Shown one piece after another: positions 51,172 to 59,972 of a DNA stretch of 64,000 bases. The position numbers and the translations under genes were made by a program. The DNA comes from Burkholderiales bacterium (GTDB lineage Bacteria > Pseudomonadota > Gammaproteobacteria > Burkholderiales > Burkholderiaceae_C), in contig JACRPO010000018.1 in the NCBI GenBank assembly GCA_016223165.1, forward strand, positions 124,001-188,000, given 5' to 3'. The notes beneath the pieces were generated by a model. The model was not told where the DNA came from. It worked only from the letters and a program-made list of their open reading frames with translations, and searched no databases. The stretch's first letter is position 1. Every line of letters starts with the position of its first letter.

Positions 51172-53853
51172 GTGCCCACCCCCGGAGTGCTCCTGGAGTC
51201 CGCGCCCTTGACCCCACCCGCCGCCCCTGCGCCCGCTGCCCCCCTCGACGCGGCCCCCGGCCTGCCCGCAGGGGCGTCCGCGCCTGCGCCGCGCCCGTTC
51301 AAGCCACCCAGCCTCTTCGCGCTTGCGTGGCGGCAGACGAGCCGCGACCTGCGCGCCGGCGAGCTGCGCCTGCTCGCCGTGGCCGTGGTGCTGGCGGTGG
51401 CCGCGCTCACCGCGGTCGGCTTCTTCGCCGACCGGCTCAACAACGGCCTGCAGCGCGATGCGCGCCAGCTGCTCGGCGGCGACGCCGTGGTGGCGAGCGA
51501 CAAGCCCACGCCGCGCGAGATTGTGGCGCGGGCACGTGCGCTCGGCCTCGAGGTGGCGCAGACGGTGGAGTTCCCGAGCATGGGCCGCGCCGGCGATGCG
51601 CAGGGCGGCGCCACCCGCCTGGTCTCGGTGAAGGCGGTGACGCCGGGCTATCCGCTGCGCGGCCGCCTGCAGGTGCGCGAGACGATGGACGCCGCCACCC
51701 CGGCGAGCACGAGCTTCGCAACCTCGGTGCCCGAGCGGGGCACGGTGTGGGTCGACGCCGCGCTGCTCGATGCGCTGGCACTGCGCCTGGGCGATGCGCT
51801 GCTGCTCGGCGATGCGAGCCTGCGCATCGCGCGCATCATCGCCGTCGAGCCCGATCGCGGTGCCGGCTTCATGGCGTTCGCGCCGCGTGTGTTGATGGCC
51901 GAGTCCGACCTCGCGGCGACCGCGCTCATCCAGCCGGCCAGCCGCGTCACCTACCGCCTCAGCGTCGCGGCGGCGGCCGCTGGCGCGCGCGGCGACGAGG
52001 CGGTGCGCGAGTTCGTGCACGAGATCGAGGAGCAGATCAAGGCCGTGCCGCTGCGCGGCACGCGCGTCGACTCGTTCACCAGCGGCCGCCCGGAGATGCG
52101 GCAGACGCTGGACCGGGCCGAGAAGTTCCTCAACCTCGTCGCGCTGCTGTCGGCGCTGCTCGCCGCCGTGGCCGTGGGCATCGCGGCGCGCGACTTCGCC
52201 GAGCGGCACCTCGACGACTGCGCGATGCTGCGCGTGCTCGGCCTGGCGCAGGGGCGCATCGCGGGCGCCTACGCGCTCGAGTTCGGCCTCGCGGGTTTCG
52301 TGGCCAGCGCCATCGGTGCGGCGCTCGGGTTCACGGTGCACTTCGTCTTCGTGCTGCTGCTGGCCGGCCTGCTCGACGCGCAGTTGCCGGCGGCGAGCGC
52401 GTGGCCGGCGCTGTTCGGCCTCGGCGTCGGGCTGACGCTGCTCGCCGCCTTCGGGCTGCCGCCGGTGCTGCAGCTGGCGCGCGTGCCGCCGCTGCGCGTC
52501 ATCCGGCGCGATGTCGGCGGGCTGAAGGCGAGCTCGCTGCTCGTGCTGGCCGCGGGCACCGCCGGCTTCGTCGCCCTCTTGATGGCGGTGTCGGCCGACA
52601 CCAGGCTCGGCCTCATCGCTGTCGGCGGCTTCGCGGCGGCGGTGGCGCTGTTCGCGCTGCTCGGCTGGCTGGCGGTGCGGCTGCTCAAGCGTGCGGTGCC
52701 CGAAGCGCGCGCGCCGCGCTGGCTGGTGCTGGCGACGCGCCAGGTTGCGGCGCGGCCGGCGTTCGCGGTGCTGCAGATCTCGGCGCTGGCGGTGGGGCTG
52801 CTGGCGCTCATCCTGCTGGTGCTGCTGCGCACCGACCTCATCGCGAGCTGGCGCCGCGCCACGCCGGCCGACGCACCCAACCGCTTCGTCATCAACGTGC
52901 AGCCCGAGCAGGCCGAGCCCTTCCGCCGCCTCATCGAGGGCGCCGGCGTCAAGCGCTACGACCTCTATCCGATGATCCGCGGCCGCCTGGTGGCGATCAA
53001 CCAGCGCAACGTGACGGCGGCCGACTTCACCGAGGAGCGCGCGGCCCGCCTCGTCGAGCGCGAGTTCAACCTCAGCCACAGCGCCGTGCTGCCGCCGCAC
53101 AACCCCGTCGTCGCCGGGCGCTGGGTGCCCGACGAGCCGGGCGCCATCTCGATCGAGGAGGGGCTGGCGCAGACGCTCGCGCTCAAGCTCGGCGACGAGC
53201 TCAGCTTCGACATCGCCGGCCAGCGCGTGAGCGCGCGCATCACCAGCCTGCGCAAGGTCGACTGGGGGTCGATGCGCGTCAACTTCTTCGCCCTCTTCCC
53301 GGCCACGCAGATGCCCGACATGCCGCTCAGCTACATCAGCGCCTACCGCGCGCCGGCCGTGCCGGGCTTCGACAACGCGCTCGCGCGCGCCTTCCCGAAC
53401 ATCACCAACGTCGACGTCTCGGCCAGCATCGCGCAGGTGCAGCGCGTGCTCGACCAGGTCATCCGCGCCATCGAGTTCCTGTTCGGCTTCACGCTCGCGG
53501 CCGGGCTGGTGGTGCTGTTCGCGGCCGTGGCGGCCACGCGCGAGGCGCGTGCGCGCGAGTTCGCGGTGATGCGCGCGATGGGCGCCGGCGCGCGCCTGCT
53601 GCGCCAGGTGCAGCGCGCCGAGCTGCTCGGCGTCGGCGCGCTCGCCGGCGCGCTGGCCTCGGCGGCCGCGCTCGTCGTCGGCTGGCTGCTGGCGCGCTAC
53701 GCGTTCGAGTTCAGCTGGACGCCGGTGCCCTGGGTGCCGCTGGCCGGTGCGCTGGCCGGTGCGCTGCTGGCGCTGGCGGCGGGCTGGTGGGGGCTGCGCG
53801 AAGTGCTGGCGCGGCCGGTGCTGGAGACACTGCGCCGCGCCGGCGCGGTGTAG
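51172..53853 (+). CDS. large ABC transporter permease, FtsX/YbbP type
   Basis: The 893-residue inner-membrane protein starts at GTG. After a Pro/Ala-rich 40-residue N-terminus comes a first TM helix (about 65-88), a large periplasmic MacB-like region, three helices (about 320-430), a further set near 470-560, a second periplasmic domain, and the final three-helix FtsX domain (about 765-885). This duplicated FtsX layout matches YbbP-like permeases, which pair with the ATPase YbbA and are linked to lipid or lipoprotein handling or to export. No ATPase gene lies beside it here, which is unusual. Function is not known from sequence. Confidence 0.88.
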   Translation: MPTPGVLLESAPLTPPAAPAPAAPLDAAPGLPAGASAPAPRPFKPPSLFALAWRQTSRDLRAGELRLLAVAVVLAVAALTAVGFFADRLNNGLQRDARQLLGGDAVVASDKPTPREIVARARALGLEVAQTVEFPSMGRAGDAQGGATRLVSVKAVTPGYPLRGRLQVRETMDAATPASTSFATSVPERGTVWVDAALLDALALRLGDALLLGDASLRIARIIAVEPDRGAGFMAFAPRVLMAESDLAATALIQPASRVTYRLSVAAAAAGARGDEAVREFVHEIEEQIKAVPLRGTRVDSFTSGRPEMRQTLDRAEKFLNLVALLSALLAAVAVGIAARDFAERHLDDCAMLRVLGLAQGRIAGAYALEFGLAGFVASAIGAALGFTVHFVFVLLLAGLLDAQLPAASAWPALFGLGVGLTLLAAFGLPPVLQLARVPPLRVIRRDVGGLKASSLLVLAAGTAGFVALLMAVSADTRLGLIAVGGFAAAVALFALLGWLAVRLLKRAVPEARAPRWLVLATRQVAARPAFAVLQISALAVGLLALILLVLLRTDLIASWRRATPADAPNRFVINVQPEQAEPFRRLIEGAGVKRYDLYPMIRGRLVAINQRNVTAADFTEERAARLVEREFNLSHSAVLPPHNPVVAGRWVPDEPGAISIEEGLAQTLALKLGDELSFDIAGQRVSARITSLRKVDWGSMRVNFFALFPATQMPDMPLSYISAYRAPAVPGFDNALARAFPNITNVDVSASIAQVQRVLDQVIRAIEFLFGFTLAAGLVVLFAAVAATREARAREFAVMRAMGAGARLLRQVQRAELLGVGALAGALASAAALVVGWLLARYAFEFSWTPVPWVPLAGALAGALLALAAGWWGLREVLARPVLETLRRAGAV

Positions 53854-53890
53854 GCAGCGCAGCGGCCGGCACGACCGCGGCGGCAGCGGG

Positions 53891-55630
53891 TCAGAACGAC
53901 TCCCAGTCGTCGCCGCCGGCGACGGCAGTGGCAGGCGCGGCTGCTGCGGTGGCGGCCATCGCCGGCGCGGCGGCAGATGCGCTCGCGCGCCTGGCCGCGC
54001 CGCGACGGGCCTTGTCCAAGGTCTCCAGCGCAGTGGCACGCGTGGGCTGCGCCGCGGCGAACGGCCGCTCGGCCATGGCGGCGGCCGGGGACCCGCCCTC
54101 GGCGGTGATGCGGAAGCGCGCCACGACATCGGCCAGGCGCTGCGCCTGCTGCTCGAGGCTGGCTGCGGCGGCGGCGCTCTTGTGCACCATGTCGGCGTTG
54201 TGCTGTGTGGCGGTGTCCAGCTGCGACACCGAGCTGTTGACGAGCGCGATGCCCGCGCTCTGCTCGGCGGCGGCGGCGCTGATCTCGGCGATCAGCTGGC
54301 TCACCTGCTGCACGCTGGCGACGAGTTCGTCCATCGTCTTGCCGGCGTCGGCCACGAGGCGTGCGCCGGCGTCGACCTTCTCGACGCTGCCGCCGATGAG
54401 GGCCTTGATCTCGCGCGCGGCGGTGGCCGAGCGCTGCGCCAGCGAACGCACTTCGCCGGCCACGACGGCGAAGCCGCGGCCCTGCTCGCCGGCGCGGGCC
54501 GCCTCGACGGCGGCGTTGAGGGCCAGGATGTTGGTCTGGAAGGCGATGCCGTCGATGGTGCCGATGATGTCGCCGATGCGGCGCGAGCTGGTGTTGATCT
54601 CGCCCATCGTCGCCACCACCTGCGAAACCACCTGGCCGCCGCGTTGCGCCACGGTGGCGGCGTTGGCGGCCAGCTGGGTGGCGGTGCGCGCGGAATCGGC
54701 TGTCTGGTTGACGGTGCCGGACAGTTCGGTCATCGAGCCCGCCGCCTGCTGCAGCGCACCCGAGGTTTCCTGCGTGCGCCGGCTGAGCGCGCCGGCGCCG
54801 CTGCTGATCTCCTGCGCCGCGCCGCCGATGTGCTGCGTCGCCGCCTGCACGGTGGCGATGGACACGCGCAGGCCGCCGACCATCGCGCTGAGGTCGCGCT
54901 GCAGCTCGGCCAGCTCATCGTCGCCTTCGGCACGCAGGTCGGCGAGCAGGTTGCCGGCGGCGACCTCACGACTGAGGTGCATGGCGCCGCGCAGGTCGTG
55001 CACGACGCGGCGCTGCAGGCGCCAGCCGATGGCGAGCGCGCCGGCCGTGCCGAGCAGCGTGATGCCGCCGAGCACGAGCGAAAGGTGCAGGGCGCGGGCG
55101 GCAGCGGCTGCCGCTTGCTCGTCCAGCTGCGCCTCGCTGCGCGCGGCCAGCGCGTCGAGCACCTTGGCCGCCTCGGCGTAGGTGTTCTCGGCCGAGCGCA
55201 TGCCGGCCACGCCGATGTTGGGGTCGGTGCCGGAGAGGTCGATGGCGCGGTCGCACTGCCGCAGGTAGCTGGTCATGAGCGGCGTCATCGCCGCCACCTG
55301 CGCGCGCACCTGGGTGTCGCCGGCCTCGCCGAGCGCGGCCAGCGTGCGCTGCATCTCCTGCATCCCGGCCGCCAGCGCCTTGCGCGACGCGGCCACCGCT
55401 GCGTCGTCCAGCGAAGCCATCAGCGCCAGCGTGCGCAGCACGTCGCCGCGCATCTGCACGAACTGCGCGCGCACGCGCTCCAGCGAGCGCTGGCGGGCGC
55501 GGCCGCTGTCGGCCAGCTCGCGGGCTTCGGCCTGTTGACGGTGGCTGGTGACGCCGTAGATGACGCCGCAGCCGAGCGCCGCGGCGGCACACAGCAGCGG
55601 CGGCAGCAGCAGCTTGAGGGCGAGTCTCAA
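53891..55630 (-). CDS. methyl-accepting chemotaxis protein with periplasmic helical domain and C-terminal pentapeptide
   Basis: The 579-residue receptor has TM1 (about 8-28), a periplasmic helical domain (4HB-like, about 30-185), TM2 (about 190-210), HAMP, and a cytoplasmic coiled-coil with the signalling tip DGIAFQTNILALNAAVEAARAG region. It ends in DWESF, matching the xWxxF tether for CheR/CheB. The start is TTG at 55630, since no ATG or GTG precedes TM1 in frame; GGGGAA lies about 8 bases upstream. It follows the secreted Cache-domain gene by 48 bp and is the last gene of the chemotaxis operon. Confidence 0.9.
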   Translation of the reverse strand: MRLALKLLLPPLLCAAAALGCGVIYGVTSHRQQAEARELADSGRARQRSLERVRAQFVQMRGDVLRTLALMASLDDAAVAASRKALAAGMQEMQRTLAALGEAGDTQVRAQVAAMTPLMTSYLRQCDRAIDLSGTDPNIGVAGMRSAENTYAEAAKVLDALAARSEAQLDEQAAAAAARALHLSLVLGGITLLGTAGALAIGWRLQRRVVHDLRGAMHLSREVAAGNLLADLRAEGDDELAELQRDLSAMVGGLRVSIATVQAATQHIGGAAQEISSGAGALSRRTQETSGALQQAAGSMTELSGTVNQTADSARTATQLAANAATVAQRGGQVVSQVVATMGEINTSSRRIGDIIGTIDGIAFQTNILALNAAVEAARAGEQGRGFAVVAGEVRSLAQRSATAAREIKALIGGSVEKVDAGARLVADAGKTMDELVASVQQVSQLIAEISAAAAEQSAGIALVNSSVSQLDTATQHNADMVHKSAAAAASLEQQAQRLADVVARFRITAEGGSPAAAMAERPFAAAQPTRATALETLDKARRGAARRASASAAAPAMAATAAAAPATAVAGGDDWESF

Positions 55631-55678
55631 TGCGCGTTCCCCGGGCGGTGTTGTTGGTCTTCCTGGGGCGTCGCGGCT

Positions 55679-56140
55679 CTACTTGTAGATGCCGCCGCAG
55701 ACGGCCGCCTCGCCGAGCTTCTCGCAGTACATCGCCTTCGGCTCGATCTTCTTGCTCACCGGGTTGGTGAACTTGTAGTCCTGCCAGAAGCCGGCCGGCT
55801 TGGACTTCGCGAGCGACACGCGCTCCTTGACGAAGTACTTGCCGTCGACGTCGGTGAGGTCGAGCAGGTCCTTGCCGATCTGCTTGGCGTTGGCGCCGTG
55901 CGCGAGGCACTTGCCGTCCAGGCCGTAGACGACGAGGTAGAGGTCGCGGTCGACGAACTGGCCGCTCTTGTTGCTGATCTCGGCGTAGCCCTTCTCGATG
56001 CCATGGGCCTTGATGAAGGCGACGCCCTTCTTGACCATCGCCACCGCTTCTTCCTTCGAGGCGTTGGTCGAGGCGTGGGCGCCGGCGGCGACGGCAGCGA
56101 GGGCGGCGAAGGCGATGCCGCTGAGCAGGTGGCGGATCAT
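55679..56140 (-). CDS. secreted single Cache-domain protein
   Basis: The 153-residue exported protein has a signal peptide (MIRHLLSGIAFAALAAVAAG, cleaved near AHAS) followed by a single Cache domain with KKGVAFIKAHG, DLYLVVYGLDGKCLAHGAN and GKYFVKERVSLA. Two Cys near the C-terminus (MYCEKLGEAAVCGG) may form a disulfide. Cache domains normally form the ligand-binding part of chemoreceptors and kinases. Here the domain is a free periplasmic protein between cheW and an MCP gene, so it may present ligands to a receptor (inference). There is no membrane anchor. Confidence 0.87.
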   Translation of the reverse strand: MIRHLLSGIAFAALAAVAAGAHASTNASKEEAVAMVKKGVAFIKAHGIEKGYAEISNKSGQFVDRDLYLVVYGLDGKCLAHGANAKQIGKDLLDLTDVDGKYFVKERVSLAKSKPAGFWQDYKFTNPVSKKIEPKAMYCEKLGEAAVCGGIYK

Positions 56141-56211
56141 GGTGGTTCTCCTGGGGATGCGGTAGGGGCGCGAAGGGCGTGAAGGCGCGAAGGCGGGGAA
56201 AGGCGGTCGGT

Positions 56212-56772
56212 TCAGTTCATCAGGCCCATGTCGGCGCTGCTCATCAGCGCCTCGATGTCCATGAGGATCAGCATGCGCTGCGCGTCGCCGTTCTTGACCG
56301 TGCCGATGCCGGTGATGAACGACGAGTCGACGCTCGAGTGCAGCGCCGGCGCAGGCTTGACCTGGTCCTTGGGCAGCTCGAGAACGTCGGAGACCGAATC
56401 GACGACGGCGCCGACGACGCGCCCGCGCACGTTGAGCACGACGACGACGGTGAAGGTGTTGTATTCGGCGCTCGGGCAGCCGAGCTTCAGCCGCAGGTCG
56501 ACGATGGGCACGATGACGCCGCGCAGGTTGACCACGCCCTTGATGAACTCGGGCACGTTGGCGATGCGCGTCGGCACCTCGTAGGAGCGGATCTCCTGCA
56601 CGCGCAGGATGTCGATGCCGTACTCCTCGGCGCCGAGGCGGAAGGTGAGGAACTCGCCGCCCTGCGTGCCGACGCCGACGTTGCCGTCGGAGGCGGCGGT
56701 GGCCGTGCCGCGGGCGGCACCGGCCACATCGGCCCGGGTGGAGGTGCGGGGAGCTTCGGCGATGAGGGTCAT
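56212..56772 (-). CDS. cheW: chemotaxis coupling protein CheW
   Basis: The 186-residue protein carries a full CheW SH3-like domain: LTFRLGAEEYGIDILRVQEI, TRIANVPEFIKGVVNLRGVIVPIVDLR and LNVRGRVVGAVVDSVSDVL. It links receptors to the CheA P5 domain at the inner membrane. An N-terminal extension of about 38 residues, rich in Ala/Gly/Thr, precedes the domain; an internal start is possible. It lies between the MCP gene at 56920 and the Cache gene on the same strand. Confidence 0.94.
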   Translation of the reverse strand: MTLIAEAPRTSTRADVAGAARGTATAASDGNVGVGTQGGEFLTFRLGAEEYGIDILRVQEIRSYEVPTRIANVPEFIKGVVNLRGVIVPIVDLRLKLGCPSAEYNTFTVVVVLNVRGRVVGAVVDSVSDVLELPKDQVKPAPALHSSVDSSFITGIGTVKNGDAQRMLILMDIEALMSSADMGLMN

Positions 56773-56919
56773 GGTCGGTCGTCCTTGGGCGGGGTCGGGA
56801 TGCGTTTCAGATCGAATATCGGCAGCGGTGGCGGTCGCTGTAGCCGCGGCGAGGGCGCCGGGTGCACCGGCCTGGCCGGGCAGCTCGAACCCCTCGTGTG
56901 CCGGCGTTAGTGCGGGCGT

Positions 56920-58260
56920 TCAGAAGGTTTCCCAGCCGTCGTCGCCGCCGGCCGCGGGGGCGGCCGAAGCCGGCACGGCGGCCGCTGCGGGCTTGGCGGG
57001 GGCGAAGGCGGCGGCACTCTCCGCGGCCTTGACGGCCGCCTTCTCCGCCTTCTTCCCGGGCGCCGCGGCGGCGGCAGGCGCACTGCGCCGCGCCTGCGCG
57101 ATCGTCTCCTGGGCCAGGGCGCGGGGCGGAGCCGGCAGCGAAGGCGCCGCGGCCGCGGCGGCCAGGGCGCGACCGGCAACGGCGCCGAGCTGGAAGGTCG
57201 ACACCTGCGCCACGAGCTGGCGCGACTGCTCCTTCAGCGATTCGGCGGCGGCGGCCGACTGCTCCACCAGCGCCGCGTTCTGCTGCGTCGCCTGGTCGAG
57301 CTGCGTGACGGCCTCGTTGACCTGCTGGATGCCGACGCTCTGCTCGCCGGCGGCGGCACTGATCTCGCCGATGATGTCGGTGACGCGCTGCACGCTGGTG
57401 ACGATCTCGGTCATCGTGCTGCCGGCATCGGCCACCAGGCGCGAGCCCGACTCGACCTTCTCGACGCTCGAGCCGATGAGGCTCTTGATCTCGCGCGCCG
57501 CCTCGGCGCTGCGCTGCGCGAGGCTGCGCACCTCGCTCGCCACGACGGCGAAGCCGCGCCCCTGTTCGCCGGCGCGCGCCGCCTCGACGGCGGCGTTGAG
57601 CGCCAGGATGTTGGTCTGGAAGGCGATGCCGTCGATGGTGCCGATGATGTCGGCGATCTTCTTGGAGCTGACGCTGATCTCGTTCATCGTCGCCACCACC
57701 TGCGACACGACCTCGCCGCCGCGCTGCGCCACGCCGCTGGCCGAGCTGGCCAGCTGATTGGCGGTGCGCGCCGACTGCGCCGTCTGGTTGACGGTGGTGG
57801 TGAGCGCGGCCATCGAGCTGGCGGCGCGCTGCAGGTTGCTGGCGGCCTGCTCGGTGCGCGCGCTGAGGTCGTTGTTGCCCTGCGCGATCTCCTGCGCGGC
57901 GAGCGAAACGCCGTCGGCGCCGTTCTTGATCGAGCCGAGGGTGCGGCGCAGCGATCCCTGCAGCGAGCGCAGGTCCACGAGCGCCGCGTTGGTGGCGGCG
58001 CTGCCGCTGTCGATCTCGGTGACGAGGTCGCCGTCGGCCATGCGACGCGCCGAGGCACCGACCTCGTCGAGCGCCGTCGACTGGCCGCGCGCCTGCACGA
58101 GCAGCGCCGCAACGGCCAGCACGGCGCCGCCGAGGCCGGCCGCCAGCACCCAGGCGGCGGCGGCACCGAGCCCGAGGGCGGCGGCGGCCAGCGCCTGGCC
58201 GGCAACGAGAGGCAGCAGCACGAGGGCTGAGCGACGCAGCATGGACGTTGGTTGGGACAT
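56920..58260 (-). CDS. methyl-accepting chemotaxis protein with short sensor region and C-terminal pentapeptide
   Basis: The 446-residue receptor has two closely spaced hydrophobic segments (about 8-30 and 33-52) with almost no periplasmic loop. A HAMP-like stretch and the full signalling hairpin follow (IDGIAFQTNILALNAAVE core). It ends in an Ala-rich tail and GWETF, matching the E. coli-type CheR/CheB tether. The lack of a sensing domain suggests it senses membrane or cytoplasmic state or works with partners (inference). It sits between cheW and the third MCP gene. Confidence 0.9.
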   Translation of the reverse strand: MSQPTSMLRRSALVLLPLVAGQALAAAALGLGAAAAWVLAAGLGGAVLAVAALLVQARGQSTALDEVGASARRMADGDLVTEIDSGSAATNAALVDLRSLQGSLRRTLGSIKNGADGVSLAAQEIAQGNNDLSARTEQAASNLQRAASSMAALTTTVNQTAQSARTANQLASSASGVAQRGGEVVSQVVATMNEISVSSKKIADIIGTIDGIAFQTNILALNAAVEAARAGEQGRGFAVVASEVRSLAQRSAEAAREIKSLIGSSVEKVESGSRLVADAGSTMTEIVTSVQRVTDIIGEISAAAGEQSVGIQQVNEAVTQLDQATQQNAALVEQSAAAAESLKEQSRQLVAQVSTFQLGAVAGRALAAAAAAPSLPAPPRALAQETIAQARRSAPAAAAAPGKKAEKAAVKAAESAAAFAPAKPAAAAVPASAAPAAGGDDGWETF

Positions 58261-58344
58261 TGGACGGGCTCTTTTCGGTGGGGTTGGCTGACGGGTCGGG
58301 AAAGCGGGAGCGGGGGGAGGGGACGGGCCGGGCGTGGCGCGGCT

Positions 58345-59919
58345 TCAGGCCGGGTGCTCGGCGGTGCGGAACGTGCTCACGAGAGAGGCCAGGCGCTGTG
58401 CCTGCTGCTGCAGCGACATCGCCGCGGCGGCGCTCTGCTCGACGAGCGCGGCGTTCTGCTGCGTCATGCGGTCGAGCTCGCCGACGCTGCCGTTGACGTC
58501 GCCGAGGCCGCTGCTCTGCTCGGCAGCGGCGGTGCTGATCTCGCCGATGATCTGGCTCACCTGCTGCACGCTGCCGACGATCTCGCCCATCGTCTTGCCG
58601 GCATCGGCGACGAGGCGCGCGCCGGCATCGACGCGGTCGACGCTGTCGCCGATGAGAACCTTGATCTCGCGCGCCGCCTGCGCCGAGCGCTGCGCCAGGC
58701 TGCGCACCTCGGAGGCGACGACGGCGAAGCCGCGGCCCTGTTCGCCGGCGCGCGCCGCCTCGACGGCGGCGTTGAGCGCCAGGATGTTGGTCTGGAAGGC
58801 GATGCCGTCGATCGTGCCGATGATGTCGCCGATGCGGCGCGAGCTCGCGTTGATCTCGCCCATCGTCGACACGACCTCGGCCACGACCTGGCCGCCGCGC
58901 TGCGCCACCTCGGTGGCACCGGCGGCCAGCTGGTCGGCCGTGCGCGCCGAAGCCGCCGTCTGCTGCACCGTGCCGGAGAGCTCGGTCATCGAGCTGGCGG
59001 TCTGCTGCAGCGAGCTGGCCGCCTGCTCGGTGCGCTGGCTGAGGTCGGCGTTGCCGGCGGCCACCTCGCTGCTCGCGCTGCGGATGCTGTCGGAGGCCGA
59101 GTGCACCTCGCCCACCAGCGTGGCCAGGCCCTGCTGCATGCGCGCCAGCGCGGCCAGCAGGTCGGCCGCCTCGTCGCGACCTTCGGCGACGATGCGCCGC
59201 GTCAGGTCGCCGCCGGCGATGGCCAGCGCCGCCTCGCGCGCCTCGGCGATGGGTGCGGTGATCGAACGCGAATTGAGCATCGTCAGCGGCGCGACGATGC
59301 CGAGCACGAGCAGCAGCGCGGCGCCGAAGGCGATCAGCAGCTCGCGCATCGTGCGCTCGAAGCGGGCGCGCGCGGCGGCGACTTCGTCGTGCAGGGCCCG
59401 CGCGATGCGGCCCACCGCCTGCTCGGCGGCGGCGATCTCGGCCTTGGGCCGCGCCAGCATGCGGTCGGCGGCGCGCGAGTTGTCGTAGCTGCCGTTCTGC
59501 ATGTTCTGCAGCACCGTCTCCAGCCCCTTCTGGTAGGCGGCCATGCGCGCCAGGGCCTCGCGGGCGAGCGGGTTGTTCTCGTCCTGGGCGCCCTCCAGCA
59601 GCCGCTCGAGCGCCTTGCGCGTGGCGGCGAACTCGGCCTGCCAGGTCTCGCGCAGCTTGAGCACGGCCACGCCGTCCTCGTAGTCGATGACCATCTGCTT
59701 CTCGGCCAGGCGCATCGCCGTCAGGTGCTCCTTGATGCGCGCGGTGTCCTCCAGCGCCTGGACCGAGTCCATGAACTGCTGGTTGATCTGGCGGATCTTG
59801 CCGCCGGCCAGCAACGTCGCGCCGCCGAAGAGCGCGAACATGGACAGCACCATCGCCACCGCACCGACCATGCGCGTGCGGATGGTGAAGCGGCGCAGCA
59901 GGCCGACGAGCGAAGTCAT
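58345..59919 (-). CDS. methyl-accepting chemotaxis protein with periplasmic helical domain, no pentapeptide
   Basis: The 524-residue receptor has TM1 (about 15-37), a 4HB-type periplasmic domain (about 40-190) with EKQMVIDYEDGVAVLKL, TM2 (about 192-213), HAMP and the standard signalling hairpin. It ends in FRTAEHPA and lacks the xWxxF tail of the other two receptors. The start at 59919 precedes a basic segment (RRFTIRTR) before TM1; a longer in-frame reading overlaps the cheA end and is not used. It lies 53 bp after the cheA stop. Confidence 0.9.
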   Translation of the reverse strand: MTSLVGLLRRFTIRTRMVGAVAMVLSMFALFGGATLLAGGKIRQINQQFMDSVQALEDTARIKEHLTAMRLAEKQMVIDYEDGVAVLKLRETWQAEFAATRKALERLLEGAQDENNPLAREALARMAAYQKGLETVLQNMQNGSYDNSRAADRMLARPKAEIAAAEQAVGRIARALHDEVAAARARFERTMRELLIAFGAALLLVLGIVAPLTMLNSRSITAPIAEAREAALAIAGGDLTRRIVAEGRDEAADLLAALARMQQGLATLVGEVHSASDSIRSASSEVAAGNADLSQRTEQAASSLQQTASSMTELSGTVQQTAASARTADQLAAGATEVAQRGGQVVAEVVSTMGEINASSRRIGDIIGTIDGIAFQTNILALNAAVEAARAGEQGRGFAVVASEVRSLAQRSAQAAREIKVLIGDSVDRVDAGARLVADAGKTMGEIVGSVQQVSQIIGEISTAAAEQSSGLGDVNGSVGELDRMTQQNAALVEQSAAAAMSLQQQAQRLASLVSTFRTAEHPA

Positions 59920-59972
59920 GGGAGGGAACCTTGCGAGGGTCGGAGGCCGGTGGCTGGCGGGGCCGAGGGGCC

